IMG/VR virus record: IMGVR_UViG_3300042924_001589
Location: 1 to 58,266 of that record
DNA: 58,266 nt
Strand: one strand, 5' to 3'
Origin: a virus
Shown: positions 1 through 8,409 of the stretch, one piece after another
How positions within the stretch are numbered: position 1 is the stretch's first letter
Layout: each line of letters begins with the position of its first letter
The notes under the pieces: model-generated
What the model saw: the letters and a program-made list of their open reading frames with translations, nothing else
Database searches by the model: none
What the model was told of the DNA's origin: nothing
Translations under genes and position numbers: made by a program

Positions 1-127
1 CATCAAAATAGTTCCCCCACCCCGTCTGCGAGAACGGCGAGAACGTACCCTGCGTGGTGTTGCCGTTGCGGGTGATGCTGAAGGCATTGGTAGAGGAGTC
101 TAGGAACGTATTGTTCTGCGCTCCGTT
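1..127. repeat. Terminal direct repeat, left copy (circular junction)
   Basis: These 127 bases are identical to 58140-58266. An exact overlap of this length at contig ends is the usual mark of a circular or circularly permuted genome assembled with a fixed word length, so this is probably an assembly overlap rather than a packaged terminal repeat. The large minus-strand reading frame stays in phase when the two ends are joined, which supports circularity. Confidence 0.93.
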
Positions 128-2161
128 CGTGCCGTTACCGGGCAGCAACAGAGTCGTGTAGTCGAAGTACGGATCGGCAGTTAGCGTGACCGTGCCGCCA
201 ATGTTGGGGAACTCTGCCGTTGGGGGCGTGAAGTTGTAAGCGTACCGACCAATACCATTTGACGAGCGGAAGTCGTCAATGTAGCCGTTTAGCGATCCCG
301 TGCTGTCAATGTACTGACCAAGTTGCAACGTCCTGTCGCTGAAGTTGCTGGTGTTTGCCAGCGTACCGACAACCGTACCGTTGACAAAAATCTTAATGAT
401 TCCAGCCGTTCTGGTAACCGCAATGTGATACCAAATGCTTGCTGACAGCGCCAAACCGCAAGTCAGGATTGTGGAGTTGGTATACAGCGCAATCTGGCTG
501 CTGCCGTTTAACAAGCAAGCAAACCCTGTCGTGTTGTTGTTTACCGCACGGGTGTCAAACAGGCAGGCGTTAGACGACGTATTAGCGTAAAACCAGAACT
601 CGTAACAGAAGTCGCCCGTTCCCGGTGCGCGAGTCTGAATCGGGGCTGCTACCAGTCGATCCCCCGTCCCATCAAACGCCATCGACCCCGTGCCGTACTT
701 TTTCACGCTAGTGCTGATCTGGGCATTGCCCACAGTCTCGTAGTCGGCAACAGCAGCGTTGTCGAAGATGGCTCCGTTGGTGAAGTTGGTGAGCAGGGAT
801 GTGTTTGTGATGGCGGTGAGAGGGGCGGTTGGGACTGCGGTGTTAGCCGTTCCCTTAAGAATCCGAATATCCGCAAAGTACCCTTGGAATACTGCGGCAC
901 CCGCATCTGATCCGAGGTTAACGCTTTTGTTAGACGACGTTGGAACAGATGTAGTAGTTCCAAGAGAAACGCCGTTCAGATACAGGGTCGTTGTACTTCC
1001 GCTCTTGACCAAAGCAAAGAATGACCAAGCATTAAGCGGTGCCTTTGTTGAGGATGTAATAACGGGTGAACCATTCAGCAAATAGTACAGTCCGCTGCCG
1101 CCAGTTGAAATATCCGCAATGACAATTTTATCTCCCGCCGACGTTCCTACATAAATAAGTACGTTGTTTCCGGCAGAGTAGGCCGTTGGGTAATACCAAC
1201 CTTGAATCGTCCAATCTCCGCTTGAAAGGTCAAACGCGGAAGAAGTCGTGGTGGTCAGGTAATCCCCACTCCCATCGAAATACCCGCTGCCGCCATTCGT
1301 CGAGGCAGACCAAGCAGCCGTGGGGTTGAACGGGGAGAAGGCTTGGACGGAGGGGGAACCGTTTACGGTAATGGCAAAAGCATTTGTACTGCTATCCGCA
1401 AATCTGCTGGATTGGCAAGTTAAAAGCGAGGTGCCGCTGATGGCCGTGAGTGGGGTAGTGCTGGGCGTGAAGTTGGAGGTGTAGACGGCGGTGCCTTTGA
1501 CGATACGAATATTTGAAATATATCCAATCCATATTTCGCCAGCAGTTGTTGAGCCTGCAATCTTCGGCCCGGTCGTGCCGCCGTCACTTTGCGTTGAAGA
1601 ATTGGTAAATGACCCGCTTGATGTGCCGTTAATGTAATACGTCCAAGTATTTCCGCTTCTTACTAATGCAACGTGATTCCATTGATTAGTGGCAATAGAG
1701 CCGGTTGACGCTCCTGCAAATCCGCCATTTGTGTACACGTTCAGCGTAGTTGCGCCGGACTGACTTAAAAGTGCAAATCCGGTTGAATTTGCGGCAGACG
1801 TACGAATTTCAACAATAGGTCGGGTTCCAGATGTGGATGTGGGATATACCCATCCTTCAACGGTAAAGTCGCCGGTTCCAAAATTAAATGCTGTATTTGC
1901 GACGGTGTTTAAGAACTGCCCGCTTGTCCCATCAAAGTAGTTCCCCCACCCCGTCTGACTAAACGGGCTAAACGAGCCTTGGGTGGTATTGCCGTTGCGC
2001 GTGATGGTGAAGTTGTTGGTAGACGAGTCCAAAAACGTATTGTTCTGGCCGCCATTGGTGCCATCGCCGTGCAGCAGCGAGGTGACCGAATAGAAGTAGG
2101 GGTCTACAGCAGGAGCTGCACCCTGACCACTTCCCAAAAGAAGCTGCTGGCTACCAGACAT
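1..2161 (-). CDS. LamG-repeat tail or adhesion protein, N-terminal part (continues at 58139 across the junction)
   Basis: The start is ATG at 2161 (MSGSQQLLLGSG) and the frame is open to base 1; joined to 58139-56338 it gives 3,963 nt, about 1,320 residues. This part holds three complete concanavalin-A/LamG-type modules and the beginning of a fourth. Each has a 'FDGTGDYL' strand, then 'GDFTVEGW' or a variant, 'W.H.A..R.G.....Y.NG' and 'GY...IRI.KGTA.Y'. Such modules bind carbohydrates or act as trimeric fibre and decoration parts in phages. It lies directly downstream of a fibre-like gene, so I infer a host-recognition or virion-surface role. Laminin_G_3-type fold is recognised by eye only. 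Confidence 0.85.
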   Translation of the reverse strand, partial: MSGSQQLLLGSGQGAAPAVDPYFYSVTSLLHGDGTNGGQNNTFLDSSTNNFTITRNGNTTQGSFSPFSQTGWGNYFDGTSGQFLNTVANTAFNFGTGDFTVEGWVYPTSTSGTRPIVEIRTSAANSTGFALLSQSGATTLNVYTNGGFAGASTGSIATNQWNHVALVRSGNTWTYYINGTSSGSFTNSSTQSDGGTTGPKIAGSTTAGEIWIGYISNIRIVKGTAVYTSNFTPSTTPLTAISGTSLLTCQSSRFADSSTNAFAITVNGSPSVQAFSPFNPTAAWSASTNGGSGYFDGSGDYLTTTTSSAFDLSSGDWTIQGWYYPTAYSAGNNVLIYVGTSAGDKIVIADISTGGSGLYYLLNGSPVITSSTKAPLNAWSFFALVKSGSTTTLYLNGVSLGTTTSVPTSSNKSVNLGSDAGAAVFQGYFADIRILKGTANTAVPTAPLTAITNTSLLTNFTNGAIFDNAAVADYETVGNAQISTSVKKYGTGSMAFDGTGDRLVAAPIQTRAPGTGDFCYEFWFYANTSSNACLFDTRAVNNNTTGFACLLNGSSQIALYTNSTILTCGLALSASIWYHIAVTRTAGIIKIFVNGTVVGTLANTSNFSDRTLQLGQYIDSTGSLNGYIDDFRSSNGIGRYAYNFTPPTAEFPNIGGTVTLTADPYFDYTTLLLPGNGTNGAQNNTFLDSSTNAFSITRNGNTTQGTFSPFSQTGWGNYFD

Positions 2162-2163
2162 CT

Positions 2164-3315
2164 TTAGCTCACATTTCCAGTGATGACGCAGACCGTGCCT
2201 GAGAGGAATAGTATCGTGGCTACGCCCCTAGTAGCTAGTGTGACGGTGGCTTTGTCACTATCCGTGCCGGCAATGTAGGCAGTGGTAATAGTGCAGGTGA
2301 TCGTGACGTTACCCGAGGTGTTGTTGAACACCGAGACGACATCTCCCGCAGAGAAGGTAGCATCCGGGATCGTAATGGAGCCTGATGCGCCGACACCAAT
2401 GAATTCACCTACGTCGCTAGTAGCGAGGGTGTACGAGGTGGTCTTGTCACTGCCTGATTGCGGGACGTTGCGATAACCCACCTTAAACCCAGTACCGCCT
2501 TCAGCAAAGCCTACCGTGTCAGCGGCGGGGAAGTAGATACCGGTGTTGGTATCGCCAGTCGTGGTAATCGCAGGGGCTGAGTTAGTGCCTGCCTGAACCG
2601 TCGTGACGCCGGTGGCGGAGAGCGTAGTGAACGCACCAGATGAAGCCAAGCTAGAGCCGATAGCGACACCATCGGCAGTGCCGCCGTTAATGTCTGCCGT
2701 GGTAAGGACGGCTGAGTTAAGGGTAACAACGCCTGTTGAGTTCGCAATCGAACCCGCTGCCGTGCCGTCCTTGGCCTTGAGGTTTGTCACCTCTAGATTG
2801 GTAGAATCCACCGTGGTCGCATTGACCGTGGTGATGTTGCCAGTCGTGGCATTCAGCGTGGTGGTTGTGACAGCAGTGTTAGTGAAGCTATCCAGAACCC
2901 GCGTAATAGCTCCTGCGCTGGCTCCTGCGCCATCGGAGTAGATGATGGCACTCTCGCCATTGGCTACCGTAACGGTGGCTCCAGAGGAGCCTTGTTTGAA
3001 CGTCAGGGACTGCCCGCCGGTCGTGGCGTTAATGACCACCCATACCTTCTGCAGATCATCAGGGGCAAATGTGCAAGTACGGGTGGCTGCTAACGAAACC
3101 GAGGTAAACTTGATAACGGCGTGTCGCGCATCGCTAGATGTTGCGTCCGATACCGTTAGGGTGAAGTTAGCGTCGCTGCCGATGTTGTACGTGATGACAC
3201 CGGCAATGGCCTCGTCAATTACATCGGAAAAGTTGTTGTTGGTGCTAGTACCCCAAGTACCGCTTTCATCGCCCGTGGTAATCAGCTTGATACCAAGGTT
3301 GCTATAAGTTGCCAT
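2164..3315 (-). CDS. Tail fibre-like protein
   Basis: 383 residues. The N-terminus (MATYSNLGIKLITTGDESG followed by TWGTSTNNNFSDVIDEAIAG) matches the conserved opening of many environmental phage tail fibres, thought to anchor the fibre to the tail. The middle (about 140-260) is a low-complexity Thr/Asn/Val-rich stretch suggestive of beta-helical or trimeric fibre shaft. The C-terminal 100 residues look like a small beta domain ('SYTLATSDVGEFIGVGASGS'). No enzymatic motif is visible. It sits 2 nt upstream of the LamG protein and downstream of the repeat protein at 3326, inside the late operon. Confidence 0.75.
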   Translation of the reverse strand: MATYSNLGIKLITTGDESGTWGTSTNNNFSDVIDEAIAGVITYNIGSDANFTLTVSDATSSDARHAVIKFTSVSLAATRTCTFAPDDLQKVWVVINATTGGQSLTFKQGSSGATVTVANGESAIIYSDGAGASAGAITRVLDSFTNTAVTTTTLNATTGNITTVNATTVDSTNLEVTNLKAKDGTAAGSIANSTGVVTLNSAVLTTADINGGTADGVAIGSSLASSGAFTTLSATGVTTVQAGTNSAPAITTTGDTNTGIYFPAADTVGFAEGGTGFKVGYRNVPQSGSDKTTSYTLATSDVGEFIGVGASGSITIPDATFSAGDVVSVFNNTSGNVTITCTITTAYIAGTDSDKATVTLATRGVATILFLSGTVCVITGNVS

Positions 3316-3325
3316 TCAATTACCC

Positions 3326-4156
3326 CTATGCAGCAATCTGCGTCCAATTAGGCGACTGGGTGGTTGAGATATTAACCCAATTCGCTGACTGTAAAGTTCC
3401 AATATCTTGCCAAGAAGCGTTCTGTGTGGTGTCCACCAGAGACCAGATGTTGTAGTAGCCAATGATCCCTTGAGCCTGAACTCCGCTCGTCAGAATTACC
3501 TTGCCTTGGCCACTGACAATAACTGACCCTGCGGTAACTGTCGCCTGTACGCCAGTGGCGTATACAGTGAAGCCAAGGGCTATCGAGACGGTGCCAGCAG
3601 AACCAGTGGCAGATACCCCTGTGACATCCAGAATCTGGTCAGTCTGGACATCAACAGATCCGGTAGCGCCTGTTGCTGAAACTCCCGTCTCGGCAACCAG
3701 CGCATTTCCAGTGACAGTGACATTGCCTAGAGCAGTAGTGCCTGCCGCTCCAGTTACCGATACAACCTGCTGAGTCCTGACGGTAACCGAGTTAACAGTG
3801 GCAGTAGCCGAGTTACCCGTTACGGTTACATTAGCTACACCAGAAACAACAACGGTGCCAATAGCAGGGGTTGCCGAAACCCCGGTAACAGATAAGACCT
3901 GATCAGTAAGTACAGAAACGGAGCCAGTCGCGCCAATCGCCTGAACACCCGTAGCGTTAACTACGATATTCGTGACAGCGTCGACAAAAACAGTGCCAAC
4001 CGCCCCAGTACCGGTCACATTGGTGTGGCCTTCACCCCATCCCTGATCCCCCCAGGCTACGCCGGAGGCATTCCAACCCTCAAACGCAATGGTGACATTG
4101 TTGACTGAACCCCAACCGGATTCACCCCAGCCACCTAATCCCCAGCCTGTAGCCAC
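3326..4156 (-). CDS. Repeat-rich putative virion protein with Trp-Gly N-terminus
   Basis: 276 residues, apparently GTG start at 4156. It opens with Trp-Gly motifs (GWGLGGWGESGWGS, then WGDQGWGEGH). About nine degenerate repeats of roughly 20 residues follow, with the pattern TGV.A.G..G.V.V and alternating Val/Thr, typical of beta-solenoid or fibre-like proteins. The C-terminus has three short repeats ending in W (ASWQDIG, ANWVNIS, PNWTQIA). Function is unknown; position among tail genes suggests a virion component. The WG motif recurs in the nozzle-like protein at 51816. Confidence 0.65.
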   Translation of the reverse strand: MATGWGLGGWGESGWGSVNNVTIAFEGWNASGVAWGDQGWGEGHTNVTGTGAVGTVFVDAVTNIVVNATGVQAIGATGSVSVLTDQVLSVTGVSATPAIGTVVVSGVANVTVTGNSATATVNSVTVRTQQVVSVTGAAGTTALGNVTVTGNALVAETGVSATGATGSVDVQTDQILDVTGVSATGSAGTVSIALGFTVYATGVQATVTAGSVIVSGQGKVILTSGVQAQGIIGYYNIWSLVDTTQNASWQDIGTLQSANWVNISTTQSPNWTQIAA

Positions 4157-4167
4157 TGGGTTCCTAA

Positions 4168-4617
4168 TTAAGCGATGCGAATGATCGCGTTAGAAGCGTC
4201 AGCGGTCGGGAACTGAATCGTGAAGTCACCAGCGGTGGAGGTCTTGTCACCACCAAATGCCAGCACAGCCACTGCCTTGTTGGACTGGGTGCTATTGTAA
4301 ATCAACGCTCCATTGGCGGTGATTGTGGCAGTAGTCCAAGTCGTGTCCGCAAAGTCCAAAAACGCGGTCGTGCCGCTCGATGTCGGGACTTGTGAAACGG
4401 TGAGCGTGTTGCCGCCTGTGCTGTAGCCAGTGCCGCTCACTTCGTTCGTGACTGAATATGCCGTGGTCGCCGCATCCAAAGACGCAGACGAGGTGTACAG
4501 CGCAATCTTGAACGTGTCAGCGGTGGTAGAACCGCGAACAACTGAAGTTCCGAACGCATGAATACCGTTGAGGATCTCGACCTTAAAGCTGGTCGCCATT
4601 GCTTGGCTAATTGCCAT
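4168..4617 (-). CDS. Putative virion structural protein
   Basis: 149 residues, beta-rich and Thr/Ala-rich, with no charged catalytic clusters. It begins MAISQAMATSFKVEILNG and contains 'FKIALYTSSASLDAATTAYS', a pattern seen in small proteins beside tail genes of uncultured phages. The stop touches the start region of the next upstream gene (4617), so the two are translationally coupled. The family is not one I can name; a virion role is inferred from location. Confidence 0.6.
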   Translation of the reverse strand: MAISQAMATSFKVEILNGIHAFGTSVVRGSTTADTFKIALYTSSASLDAATTAYSVTNEVSGTGYSTGGNTLTVSQVPTSSGTTAFLDFADTTWTTATITANGALIYNSTQSNKAVAVLAFGGDKTSTAGDFTIQFPTADASNAIIRIA

Positions 4618-4907
4618 TACAGTTCTCCTATGATCTTTGCCAAATCACTATGCCCTTGCAAAGTGAGCTTGGCACAAATGGTCGTGCGTTCGCTTTGCTG
4701 AGCCTCTTTCAAATACTTGACTAGCACTTCCCGGATATATTCCTTGTAGGCTTTTGCCTGCTCCAAGATGGCAGGATGACTTTGATCACCTACATAGATG
4801 ATCTTATCTAAAGCCCTATCTGCAATCTCTTCTGCCGTAAAGCCACGGTTTTGCGTGGTAAAAACATTGACCGGGCCTATCTGCATGCCGCCGCTAAACC
4901 CACTCAT
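4617..4907 (-). CDS. Small conserved phage protein of unknown function
   Basis: 96 residues, mostly alpha-helical, with a mixed-charge C-terminal half (AKAYKEYIREVLVKYLKEAQQSERTT). The N-terminus has MQIGPVNVFTTQNRGFTAEEIADRALDKI. It overlaps the adaptor-like gene upstream by 4 nt (ATG within the stop region at 4904-4907) and abuts 4168-4617. I do not recognise a domain. Confidence 0.6.
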   Translation of the reverse strand: MSGFSGGMQIGPVNVFTTQNRGFTAEEIADRALDKIIYVGDQSHPAILEQAKAYKEYIREVLVKYLKEAQQSERTTICAKLTLQGHSDLAKIIGEL

Positions 4908-5560
4908 GTCACAGGAATCCTAGCCTGCCCACTGCGATAAGCGTCTTGACGCTCCATGCCATCGCCAAGTCTCTTGGCAAGCAGGATTGCTTCCTTGTAC
5001 TTGTTCTCATATTGAGTCTGCAAGTCAGGGTCGCCTTTAAGGTATGTGTAGGCTTCAACTAGGGAGCCATACAGCAATACCGGATCAAAGTTATCGCCAA
5101 GCCAGCTTGTACCCGTATCTACGATCGACGAGGGGTAGAAGAAGTAGTGCAGTTCCATTGTGTAGGCAGCATTCGGGGTGGGGCCTAACAAGAACGTGAG
5201 TTCAGTTGCTTGATCTGAACGAGGGCCGAACAATGCGTAGTACGCAGGGGTGCCAGTGGATGTTGGAGTGGGATAGGACTCGCGAATAAAGTTCACATCT
5301 TTATTCAGAAGATACTCATAGCTTCCATCAGCCAGTATCACCGCCAAAGAATACGGGGCCAAGAAATCATCAGGGCATGCTAAGTACTTATTGCCTGATG
5401 AGGTAGTACCCGTCACATTCTTGCGAAGCGACGGAAACTGTATCATGTTGTAGATACGTTTCTCGGCCTGCTTCACGAAAGTCGGAATGTTTGCAACAAA
5501 CGACGTTTCGGTCGATTGGCAGTACTCTTGGATAGCGGCGCTTAATTGTGCGTAGTTCAT
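4904..5560 (-). CDS. Head-tail adaptor-like protein (SU10 adaptor / P22 gp4-like)
   Basis: 218 residues. The start, MNYAQLSAAIQEYCQSTE followed by SFVANIPTFVKQAEKRIYNMIQFPSLRKN, is typical of the connector proteins that bind below the portal in short-tailed phages: an N-terminal helical pair, then a beta part with 'LACPDDFLAPYSLAV', then 'PAYYALFG', and a C-terminal helix 'YENKYKEAILLAKRLGDGM'. Family assignment is by sequence pattern only. A second protein of the same general architecture lies at 5949, so these may form successive rings of the neck. Confidence 0.6.
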   Translation of the reverse strand: MNYAQLSAAIQEYCQSTETSFVANIPTFVKQAEKRIYNMIQFPSLRKNVTGTTSSGNKYLACPDDFLAPYSLAVILADGSYEYLLNKDVNFIRESYPTPTSTGTPAYYALFGPRSDQATELTFLLGPTPNAAYTMELHYFFYPSSIVDTGTSWLGDNFDPVLLYGSLVEAYTYLKGDPDLQTQYENKYKEAILLAKRLGDGMERQDAYRSGQARIPVT

Positions 5561-5567
5561 GGTTATC

Positions 5568-5945
5568 TCAAGTTGTACTTACGGTGACAGTGCCTACACC
5601 GCCAGTGGCTACTAGATCGTTTGGCGTAAGACCATTATCCCACGCTCTGGCACCGCCTACAGGGTTCCATCCCCACTGAATCATGCGGCTGCCTCCAGCG
5701 CCATTGGCTCCGACAGCGTAGTAGCTGGTATCTGGGCGAGGGTTTCTAACCGCTTGCGGGTCTTCGATTGGGTACATACCCAGAGACAACTGCGGCTGGT
5801 CGGGTTCCCAGCATTCTTGGCAAACCAGAATGTTGACATTCTGCGTCTTGATGACCAGCTCTTTTAACTCGCTGAGTTTGTATTGAAACCCACAGCGATC
5901 GCATTCGGCTATCGAATGCCTGCCTGATGCAAAAGGCACCGGCAT
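5568..5945 (-). CDS. Zinc-ribbon-containing phage protein
   Basis: 125 residues. Four cysteines in two CxxC pairs (CDRC at about 15-18 and CQEC about 25 residues later) form a probable zinc ribbon, followed by 'WEPDQPQ' and a Gly-rich C-terminal tail. It lies between the two adaptor-like genes. Function is unknown; this type of small zinc-ribbon protein is common in late operons of environmental phages. Confidence 0.6.
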   Translation of the reverse strand: MPVPFASGRHSIAECDRCGFQYKLSELKELVIKTQNVNILVCQECWEPDQPQLSLGMYPIEDPQAVRNPRPDTSYYAVGANGAGGSRMIQWGWNPVGGARAWDNGLTPNDLVATGGVGTVTVSTT

Positions 5946-5948
5946 GGC

Positions 5949-6659
5949 TTAGCCCGTCAAGAACTGTTGTCGAGGAACGAAACGCACCGCAGCCTTTTCA
6001 CGATCCTCGCCAGCTGCAAGTTCCCAGCTCTCATCGTACATAGCTTTTAATGCGACCATACGATCCGGTGCGATCTTCACTGACAAGAAATACGACAACC
6101 CTGCTACCAAGCAAGGCAAGAATCTGAATGGCACGTCCTGATTGGTCACGCCAGTGCCTGCATCTAGCATGCGGCGCAAGCGCCAGTACACGAAAGTATA
6201 AGTCTGGCTGTTATCAGGGACTGGCCACACCGTGAAGGTGGGGTATTGCACCACACTCGCGGAGTTAGTCTGTCCTGACTTGCGATCAATCCAAACTTGA
6301 ATAGGACGTCCTTGGGCAGTCTTGTTTGGGATAGACGCGAAGGTACTGACAGAGATTCTCGTGATGTCGATGTCAGTTTGGTTCTGCCCAGTGCCAGTGC
6401 GAATCACATGCTCTAGCAAATCGACCGTGTCAACGGGCAGATTGTAAGTGGCAGTGCCGGGCGTCAGCACTTGGCTGCCTTGCTCTACCGTCCAGAGATT
6501 CACTCCCCGATTAGCCCATTCCATTAGCATCAGATTCAGGCTACGCCGCGCAGTCCGCAGGTCGTAGCCCGATCTGAGTTCAGCGCCACAACGCTCAAAC
6601 GCCTCTTCAACAATAGCGTTGAGGTCGAGATTGAACGTCGATGTTGCGCTAGTGGTCAT
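5949..6659 (-). CDS. Head-tail connector / adaptor-like protein
   Basis: 236 residues. N-terminal helices (DLNAIVEEAFERCGAEL, then RTARRSLNLMLMEWANRGVNLW) are followed by 'TATYNLPVDTVDLLEHVIRTG', a beta region, 'YTFVYWRLRRMLDAGTG' and C-terminal helices 'DRMVALKAMYDESWELAAGEDRE'. This resembles gp4/gp11-type tail adaptors of short-tailed phages. The start at 6659 overlaps the stop of the upstream gene by one base. Confidence 0.6.
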   Translation of the reverse strand: MTTSATSTFNLDLNAIVEEAFERCGAELRSGYDLRTARRSLNLMLMEWANRGVNLWTVEQGSQVLTPGTATYNLPVDTVDLLEHVIRTGTGQNQTDIDITRISVSTFASIPNKTAQGRPIQVWIDRKSGQTNSASVVQYPTFTVWPVPDNSQTYTFVYWRLRRMLDAGTGVTNQDVPFRFLPCLVAGLSYFLSVKIAPDRMVALKAMYDESWELAAGEDREKAAVRFVPRQQFLTG

Positions 6660-7144
6660 TAGCAGCTCTTACCTTTCATCTTGCGCTTGACCATCTTGGC
6701 CTTGGCTTTTTTCTTAAACTTAACTTTACCGCCGCGTTTCATGCCAGTTTCTTCAACGGTAATAACGCCCTTCTTATCAGGTAATCCGCTAGTCGGCATA
6801 CCGCGAGCCATAGCGCCACCAGAACCGATGCCCATGCCACCGCCACTACCGGTGTTTCTAACATTAGGGCCTTTCGTCTTACTTTCATAAAAACGAAGAT
6901 GCTGCTTGGCAGCTGAAGCAGCTTCATACTGCTTTGCTTTTTCTCGCATAGCAGCCCGGGCTGCATCGCTCAAAGGCTGATCTTTCACGTTCGGAGTTAC
7001 CATTCTAAACTTATCGTTAGCCCAAGAATTAGTTGGCTTATACCCACTAATTCCTGTGCCTTGAGCATAGCCCTTGAGCTTACCCGGAATCTTTTTCCCC
7101 TTGGCTTTCTTGGTAACCGCACCCATACCACGACAATTCATCAT
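6659..7144 (-). CDS. Basic Lys/Gly-rich phage protein of unknown function
   Basis: 161 residues with a strongly basic C-terminus (KVKFKKKAKAKMVKRKMKGK) and a glycine-rich linker (GSGGGMGIGSGGAMARG). Two consecutive ATG codons open the gene. It is one of three consecutive basic proteins (6659, 7154, 7583). They could bind packaged DNA inside the head, but this is only inferred from charge and position. Confidence 0.55.
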   Translation of the reverse strand: MMNCRGMGAVTKKAKGKKIPGKLKGYAQGTGISGYKPTNSWANDKFRMVTPNVKDQPLSDAARAAMREKAKQYEAASAAKQHLRFYESKTKGPNVRNTGSGGGMGIGSGGAMARGMPTSGLPDKKGVITVEETGMKRGGKVKFKKKAKAKMVKRKMKGKSC

Positions 7145-7153
7145 TTCAATCTC

Positions 7154-7576
7154 CTATTTACCTTGATTGTAGAACTTACGGCGGGCTTCCCGCATCTTGC
7201 GAGTCATCTCGGCATCCTTGACCTCTTGCATGGCCTGCCGCTCTTTCTCGCTGTACTTAGGAGCATCCATAATAAATCGACCGGCATTGCGCATTCCGGC
7301 ACCCGGCTTGCGCGGGTCTTCCATCATGTCGCCAAATCGACGATCTACCGAGTCCTTGTACATGGTAATGCCCTTGCCGCCATACTTACGCTGCATGGCG
7401 CCACGGGCTTCAGACAACGCAATGGCAACAGCCTGATCACGGCTCTTGACCTTCTGGCCAGAACCCGACTTCAGCTTGCCACGCTTAAACTCACCCATTA
7501 CTTTCTCAACCTTCTTCTTCGCCTTGGGCGAAGCAGGGGCTTTCATAATCTCTTGTTTCATATTCCCTCTGTTCAT
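7154..7576 (-). CDS. DUF6496-like basic protein
   Basis: 140 residues. The segment 'KVEKVMGEFKRGKLKSGSGQ' followed by KVKSRDQAVAIALSEA is the signature of the DUF6496 family found in phages and bacteria, whose role is unknown. The rest is basic and helical, with 'RKMREARRKF' at the C-terminus. It belongs to the cluster of small basic late proteins between adaptor and capsid genes. Confidence 0.65.
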   Translation of the reverse strand: MNRGNMKQEIMKAPASPKAKKKVEKVMGEFKRGKLKSGSGQKVKSRDQAVAIALSEARGAMQRKYGGKGITMYKDSVDRRFGDMMEDPRKPGAGMRNAGRFIMDAPKYSEKERQAMQEVKDAEMTRKMREARRKFYNQGK

Positions 7577-7582
7577 GGGAGC

Positions 7583-7942
7583 TTACCCCTTACGAAATCG
7601 AGAGCCGCCCGGAGGCGACGCTTTACTGCCGCCAGAACCCGCCCATAAAACTTTTCTTGCCCAGTAGTTGGCTGAGAAGGGATCGCTGGCGGTGTTGCGT
7701 CCACCTTTGCCTTTGATCCCCGCGCTGCGCGCAAGATAATTTTTCCGCGCTTCCGGCGAGTAGTTGTGGCCATAGCCTCTCCGTCCAAAACGAACCAGTT
7801 TAACTTTGTCGCCCTTCTTGGCTAACACCACCTTCTTGTGGGTATCACCAGCCGGGGCGTTCTTGGGCTTATTAAACCCCGAGAACTTTTCACCGCGATA
7901 TTCGACGCCGCCAGACGGCAGTCGTTTTACGCCCTTCACCAT
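7583..7942 (-). CDS. Basic phage protein of unknown function
   Basis: 119 residues, rich in Lys, Gly and Arg. The core 'RFGRRGYGHNYSPEARKNYLARSAG' followed by 'NTASDPFSANYWARKVLW' resembles conserved small proteins of environmental phages that precede capsid genes. The start overlaps the stop of the 7942-8343 gene by one base. Function is unknown. Confidence 0.6.
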   Translation of the reverse strand: MVKGVKRLPSGGVEYRGEKFSGFNKPKNAPAGDTHKKVVLAKKGDKVKLVRFGRRGYGHNYSPEARKNYLARSAGIKGKGGRNTASDPFSANYWARKVLWAGSGGSKASPPGGSRFRKG

Positions 7943-8343
7943 TAGGTGTACTTCTTGCTCAAGTACAGGATGATCGTGTATCGATCACCAGAGGCCGCGC
8001 CAATGGTGCTAAACAAAACGTCTCCCGTCTTGCCGGCACCAGAGTTATTCCAGAGACCGCCGATATCATCGAACTGATACTCATAGAACTGATCGGGGCC
8101 GAGCGTCATTGCCACCACATCGGTCGTGGCATCCCACAGGATGTCCACACCCATGCCAACCGTGGAGGCGTAGATACGGTCGATTGACACCGTGCTGCAC
8201 ACCTTACCGGCAGGCGCAGCAAGAGCCGATACGTCGACCTTCACAACACCGGTCTCGCCGGTGCCATCGCTAATGTTCGTGAATTTAAGAATAGCAACGC
8301 GATCTCCATCGATCAGCGTTTGACTTGCTACTGCATCTGCCAT
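7942..8343 (-). CDS. Putative virion structural protein
   Basis: 133 residues, predicted beta-rich ('DRVAILKFTNISDGTGETG', 'DILWDATTDVVAMTLGPDQF', 'DRYTIILYLSKKYT'). It has no signal peptide or enzyme motif. It lies just downstream of the capsid gene and one further small structural-type gene, so a decoration or neck role is possible but unproven. Confidence 0.6.
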   Translation of the reverse strand: MADAVASQTLIDGDRVAILKFTNISDGTGETGVVKVDVSALAAPAGKVCSTVSIDRIYASTVGMGVDILWDATTDVVAMTLGPDQFYEYQFDDIGGLWNNSGAGKTGDVLFSTIGAASGDRYTIILYLSKKYT

Positions 8344-8361
8344 GTATGTCTCCGAAGGATA

Positions 8362-8381
8362 GCGGGGAGAACTCTCCCCGC
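8362..8381 (-). other. Intercistronic hairpin
   Basis: GCGGGGAG (8362-8369) pairs with CTCCCCGC (8374-8381) around a 4-base loop. No T run follows on the minus strand, so it is not a classical terminator. It sits between two late genes and could stabilise or process mRNA. Confidence 0.5.
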
Positions 8382-8409
8382 ATACCTAAAGGCTAATTTA
8401 GTGACTTTA

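Noticed and set aside
1-127. 127-bp repeat as a true packaged terminal repeat
   Set aside because: The length matches a common assembly word size and lies inside a coding sequence that continues in frame, so a circularisation overlap is more likely. T7-like terminal repeats usually lie outside genes.
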